Positions 1-5,566 of a stretch of 5,566 bases of DNA are shown piece by piece. Each line of letters begins with the position of its first letter. The first letter of the stretch is position 1. The notes below the pieces were generated by a model. That model did no database searches, was not told the DNA's origin, and worked only from the letters and a program-made list of their open reading frames with translations. The stretch is from CAZUHK01 sp964620345 (GTDB taxonomy: Bacteria > Planctomycetota > Phycisphaerae > Phycisphaerales > Zrk34), in contig CAZUHK010000185.1 in assembly GCA_964620345.1 (NCBI GenBank), positions 1 through 5,566 of the forward strand, given 5' to 3'. The translations under genes were made by a program, and so were the position numbers.

Positions 1-1
1 C

Positions 2-40
2 GTCGGTCGTGCTCATCACCACCGCCCGCTCGATCGCGTT
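2..40 (-). pseudogene. Continuation of the activator's reading frame beyond the in-frame TAG
   Basis: Reading the same frame past the TAG gives NAIERAVVMSTTD up to the window edge. This is the expected continuation of the AAA+ lid after GNVREL in this family, where the interrupted position is normally Glu or Gln. The frame is therefore intact on both sides and only one codon is abnormal. A single base change from GAG or CAG would produce it. The C-terminal helix-turn-helix should lie just outside the window. Confidence 0.8.
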
Positions 41-1297
<1,257 letters not shown>

Positions 1298-1303
1298 GCG
1301 TGC

Positions 1304-1332
1304 ATAATATACTGTCGGCATTGGCGAATCAA
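1304..1332 (-). promoter_or_regulatory. Probable sigma70-type promoter of the sigma-54 activator gene, giving a leaderless mRNA
   Basis: On the minus strand, TTGATT (1327-1332) and TATTAT (1304-1309) are separated by 17 bp. They match TTGACA in 4 of 6 positions and TATAAT in 5 of 6. The -10 box ends 6 bases before the A of the ATG at 1297, so transcription would begin at or next to that start codon and leave no room for a Shine-Dalgarno sequence. None is visible ahead of either candidate ATG. Box positions are seen directly; promoter activity is inferred. Confidence 0.5.
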
Positions 1333-1336
1333 TGCC
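1317..1336. promoter_or_regulatory. Candidate operator: 20-bp dyad over the activator's -35 box
   Basis: GGCATTG (1317-1323) and CAATGCC (1330-1336) form a perfect 7-bp inverted repeat with a 6-base spacer. It covers the -35 box (1327-1332) and part of the spacer of the putative activator promoter. Shorter matching arms extend the symmetry outward: ACTG (1311-1314) with CAGT (1341-1344), and TGCATA (1301-1306) with TATGCA (1344-1349), at unequal distances. A dimeric repressor or autoregulator site is a reasonable reading, but no binding protein can be named. Confidence 0.4.
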
Positions 1337-1388
1337 TAATCAGTATGCAATGCAATCGTTGGCCGTGGCGCATCACGGCAGGCCAGCG

Positions 1389-1397
1389 CCCCCCCCC
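1389..1397. repeat. Nine-base poly-C tract between the divergent promoters
   Basis: Nine consecutive C residues lie in the regulator-rpoZ intergenic region, outside both coding regions and both proposed promoters. Homopolymers of this length can slip in replication and are also prone to sequencing error. No function can be shown from the sequence. Confidence 0.85.
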
Positions 1398-1466
1398 GCT
1401 GGTTGGGCCAAGCCGCGCTCGACGCAGGCCGATTCCTTTGAGCGTTCACAACGTCGCCATTGGGCC

Positions 1467-1494
1467 TTGGCAAACGCCCAGCGGCTGCTACAAT
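1467..1494 (+). promoter_or_regulatory. Sigma70-type promoter for rpoZ-coaC, with extended -10
   Basis: TTGGCA (1467-1472, 5 of 6 to TTGACA) is followed after 16 bp by TACAAT (1489-1494, 5 of 6 to TATAAT). A TGC immediately upstream of the -10 box (1486-1488) makes an extended -10 element. Transcription should start near 1500, giving a leader of about 30 bases before the rpoZ ATG at 1530. AGGGA at 1515-1519 is a modest Shine-Dalgarno candidate, 10 bases from the ATG. Confidence 0.65.
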
Positions 1495-1529
1495 GCGGAG
1501 CTTTCCGTAACCTCAGGGACATTCTCCCA

Positions 1530-1763
1530 ATGATCAATGCACTCAAGAGCGATGAGATCGTGGACAAGCTGGGCGGGCGGTTCAAGCTGACGTCGCTGAT
1601 TCAGCGTCGTTGGGCGGAGTTGATTCAGGGGGCCCGGCCGCTGATCGAGCGCGAGGGCCGCAGCGACCTGGAACTGGCGGTGGAGGAAGTGCGCCAGGGC
1701 AAGATCACGATCGACTTCGAGGCCGCGGAAAACGTCACCCCGCCGGACCAGGCGCTGGCCTGA
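1530..1763 (+). CDS. rpoZ: DNA-directed RNA polymerase omega subunit
   Basis: Omega is the small RNA polymerase subunit that chaperones beta-prime and stabilises the core enzyme. The 77-residue product has the family layout. An N-terminal segment with GGRFKLTSLIQRRWAEL (residues 15-31) corresponds to the xRFxLxxLxxxRAxxL helix region. IQGARPLIE (32-40) matches the conserved G-[AS]-[KR]-P-[LY]-[IV] turn, and LAVEEVRQGKI (49-59) is the expected helix and end of the domain. The open frame extends 66 codons further upstream, but that stretch carries the promoter and lacks family similarity, so the ATG at 1530 is chosen; AGGGA stands 10 bases before it. Length is normal to slightly short compared with about 70-90 residues in the family. 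It ends in TGA, 37 bp before coaC. rpoZ-coaBC linkage is common in bacteria and supports the call. Confidence 0.88.
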   Translation: MINALKSDEIVDKLGGRFKLTSLIQRRWAELIQGARPLIEREGRSDLELAVEEVRQGKITIDFEAAENVTPPDQALA

Positions 1764-1800
1764 GCCGCAGCCGCGGATCGCGCGGGATGCTCGGGCCGTC

Positions 1801-2370
1801 ATGGTCGAATCACAGCAACCATCCAAGAGTCGGTCGGTGATCGTCGCGGTCACCGGTGGCATTGCGGCGTACAAGATTTGCACGCTGGTCAGTCGGCTCG
1901 CGCAGGCCGGTCACGAGGCGACGGTGCTGATGAGCGAGGCGGCGACGCGGTTCGTCACGCCGCTGACGTTCGAGGCCCTTTCGGGCCGGCCCGTGTACAC
2001 TTCGCTGTGGACGCAGGTCGAAGCCCACGATTCGCAGCACATCTCGCTCGCTCGCTCAGCCGACCTGTTCATCCTCGCCCCGGCCAGCGCGAACACGATC
2101 GCCAAGCTCGCGCACGGCATGTGTGACAACGTTGTGACGACCGTCGCCTGCGCCCTGCGGCGTGACACGCCGGTGTTGTTCGCCCCATCGATGAACGCGG
2201 AGATGTGGGCCAACCCGATCACGCAGGAAAACACAGCCAAACTACGCGAAACGTTGGGCTGGGAGCAGGTCGGCCCGGCCGAGGGCTGGCAGGCGTGTCG
2301 GACCAAGGGCGCGGGGCGCATGCGAGAGCCGGAGGCGATCTTCGAGCGGGCGATGGCGGTGCTGGGGTGA
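1801..2370 (+). CDS. coaC: Phosphopantothenoylcysteine decarboxylase, stand-alone CoaC flavoprotein
   Basis: This FMN-dependent enzyme decarboxylates 4'-phosphopantothenoylcysteine to 4'-phosphopantetheine in coenzyme A synthesis. The 189-residue product is one flavoprotein (Dfp/HFCD) domain. It has GGIAAYK (19-25), the active-site histidine in HISLARSAD (His80), the FMN-binding segment PASANTIAKLAHGMCDN (94-110), the PxMNxxMW signature as PSMNAEMW (129-136, with Asn132), and the substrate-flap cysteine Cys166 in ACRTKGAGRM. The flap reads ACR where E. coli Dfp has ACG. The CoaB ligase domain, fused after this domain in most bacteria, is absent: the frame ends in TGA and a convergent gene follows. 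CoaB must be encoded elsewhere. No strong ribosome site precedes the ATG at 1801; an in-frame GTG at 1837, closer to the domain, is an alternative start. A related HFCD flavoprotein of other function (EpiD-like) is less likely given the rpoZ neighbour. Confidence 0.87.
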   Translation: MVESQQPSKSRSVIVAVTGGIAAYKICTLVSRLAQAGHEATVLMSEAATRFVTPLTFEALSGRPVYTSLWTQVEAHDSQHISLARSADLFILAPASANTIAKLAHGMCDNVVTTVACALRRDTPVLFAPSMNAEMWANPITQENTAKLRETLGWEQVGPAEGWQACRTKGAGRMREPEAIFERAMAVLG

Positions 2371-2375
2371 TCCCG

Positions 2376-2391
2376 GTCTTCGCTCGAAGAC
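2376..2391. terminator. Short inverted repeat after coaC, weak terminator candidate
   Basis: GTCTTC (2376-2381) and GAAGAC (2386-2391) pair perfectly around the loop GCTC, starting 6 bases after the coaC stop codon. The repeat has no T-run on either side, so it is not a canonical intrinsic terminator. Its place just past coaC suggests a role in 3'-end formation or protection. Confidence 0.3.
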
Positions 2392-2430
2392 TCGCTCCGA
2401 CGCGGGCTTCTAATGACTGACCGACCCACC

Positions 2431-2455
2431 GGCCAATCGACTCACTCGATCGGCC
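2431..2455 (-). terminator. Stem-loop with the yhbP-like stop codon in its loop; possible bidirectional 3'-end structure
   Basis: The arms 2431-2440 and 2446-2455 form a 10-bp stem around the 5-base loop 2441-2445. In the minus-strand RNA the stem is fully paired with one G-U; in the plus-strand RNA that position becomes an A-C mismatch. The TGA of the minus-strand gene (2442-2444) lies in the loop. The stem is GC-rich at its base but no U-tract follows in either direction, so intrinsic termination is uncertain. It lies between two convergent genes. Confidence 0.4.
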
Positions 2456-2903
2456 ACGGTGTTTCGACCTTGTAGCCGAACCGCACCGTGTTGTCGATCA
2501 ACCGGAACCACCTGGGCTGGATGCGATAGAAACGCTGGCTGCGCACGAGATCTTCGATCTCGGTGATGTGGGGAAACTTTTTCAGGTAGATGCGCCAGGC
2601 CTGACCCCACTGTTCGTCGGGCAGCGGCATGCATGTGCCGTGGAGTTGGATGCCGCGGATCTGCTGCCACATCTTCACGGGCGCATAGAGCGTGGCCGCG
2701 ACGTCGGGGCGATCGGCCACGTGCCGGCTGTGGGCCGAGCGGGGGTCGGAGACGAAGTAGAGGTTGAGCGCTTCGTCGGGCGCGAAGTAGAGGTTGGCCG
2801 CGTGGGGCCGGCCTTCGGCGTCGAGCGTGGCCAGCGAGAGCGTCGAAACGCTGTCGAACAACGCCCGCAGTTGGTGGACGATTTGCGGTGGCGGATCAGG
2901 CAT
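2442..2903 (-). CDS. Pyridoxamine-phosphate-oxidase-like split-barrel protein, YhbP/UPF0306 type
   Basis: The 153-residue product resembles the small flavin-type split beta-barrel proteins of the PNPOx superfamily, most closely E. coli YhbP (UPF0306), whose function is not established. The N-terminal half shows the typical strands: TLSLATLDAEGRPHAANLYF (21-40), LNLYFVSDPRSAHSRHV (46-62) and VAATLYA (68-74). The segment IRGIQLHGT (82-90) parallels IRGVQFKGE in YhbP, and LIDNTVRFGYK (135-145) parallels FTDNTLGFGKK near its C-terminus. There is no signal peptide or membrane segment, so it is expected in the cytoplasm. Whether it binds FMN cannot be read from the sequence, and it should not be called a true PdxH. 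It starts 63 bp after the alaS stop on the same strand and is probably in the same transcript. No clear Shine-Dalgarno sequence precedes the ATG at 2903. Confidence 0.78.
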   Translation of the reverse strand: MPDPPPQIVHQLRALFDSVSTLSLATLDAEGRPHAANLYFAPDEALNLYFVSDPRSAHSRHVADRPDVAATLYAPVKMWQQIRGIQLHGTCMPLPDEQWGQAWRIYLKKFPHITEIEDLVRSQRFYRIQPRWFRLIDNTVRFGYKVETPWPIE

Positions 2904-2912
2904 TCGAATTGT

Positions 2913-2961
2913 CGCCCGCGGCGCTGCTGATGCCGCATCGTAGCCGCGCCGGGCGCGGGCG
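2913..2961 (-). other. Inverted repeat between alaS and the yhbP-like gene
   Basis: CGCCCGCG (2913-2920) and CGCGGGCG (2954-2961) are perfectly complementary, with a 33-base loop that itself contains the palindrome GATGCCGCATC (2929-2939). The structure fills most of the 63-bp gap between the alaS stop and the next start on the same strand. It could modulate read-through or ribosome access, but such repeats arise easily in GC-rich DNA and there is no U-tract. Confidence 0.25.
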
Positions 2962-2966
2962 TTGGG

Positions 2967-5566
<2,600 letters not shown>

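Noticed and set aside
1467..1482. Possible sigma-54 promoter (TTGGCA with GG-N10-GC spacing) upstream of rpoZ
   Set aside because: The -24-like half fits, but the -12 region reads CAGC rather than TTGC. The same bases make a much better sigma70 -35 box with a well-placed extended -10.
1332..1529. N-terminal extension of rpoZ by 66 codons in the same frame
   Set aside because: The stretch holds the extended -10 promoter and the leader of rpoZ, contains the poly-C tract, and shows no omega-family similarity.
1911..2429. A 172-codon open frame on the minus strand
   Set aside because: It is antisense to coaC, which has clear FMN-binding and active-site motifs; the minus-strand product shows no recognisable domain.
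2568..2930. A 120-codon plus-strand frame
   Set aside because: It is a shadow of the yhbP-like gene, with repetitive Val/Glu/Arg-rich composition and no motif.

Overview
The window comes from a GC-rich bacterial chromosome. The form of the omega subunit, the single-domain CoaC encoded next to it and the alanyl-tRNA synthetase all recall Planctomycetota (perhaps a Phycisphaerae-like lineage). That placement is an inference from remembered family resemblance, not from a search. Five protein genes account for nearly all of the sequence. I see no tRNA, rRNA, CRISPR array, insertion sequence or phage gene.

Layout. (1) About 1-1297, minus strand: a GAF + AAA+ sigma-54-dependent transcriptional activator (bacterial enhancer-binding protein). 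Its frame is broken by an in-frame TAG at 41-43, inside the conserved GNVREL[E/Q]NAIERAVV segment, and the homologous frame continues past the stop to the window edge. (2) About 1298-1529: a divergent intergenic region. It holds a good sigma70-type promoter for rpoZ on the plus strand, a probable promoter for the regulator on the minus strand that would give a leaderless mRNA, a 20-bp dyad over that promoter's -35 box, and a nine-C homopolymer. (3) 1530-2370, plus strand: rpoZ (RNA polymerase omega) followed after 37 bp by coaC (phosphopantothenoylcysteine decarboxylase), probably one transcript. rpoZ next to coaBC is a widely conserved arrangement, but here the CoaB half is absent. (4) 2371-2441: a short convergent gap with two inverted repeats, one of which carries the stop codon of the opposing gene in its loop. 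(5) 2442-5566, minus strand: alaS (N-terminus outside the window) followed after 63 bp by a small split-barrel protein of the YhbP/UPF0306 (pyridoxamine-phosphate-oxidase-like) type, probably co-transcribed.

The genes are mostly housekeeping: transcription (omega), coenzyme A synthesis (CoaC) and translation (AlaRS). The regulator is the only gene with a clear lesion. No new multi-gene system is visible. The points most worth checking are the TAG within the regulator, the promoter and operator arrangement in front of it, and the stop-codon hairpin between the convergent genes.
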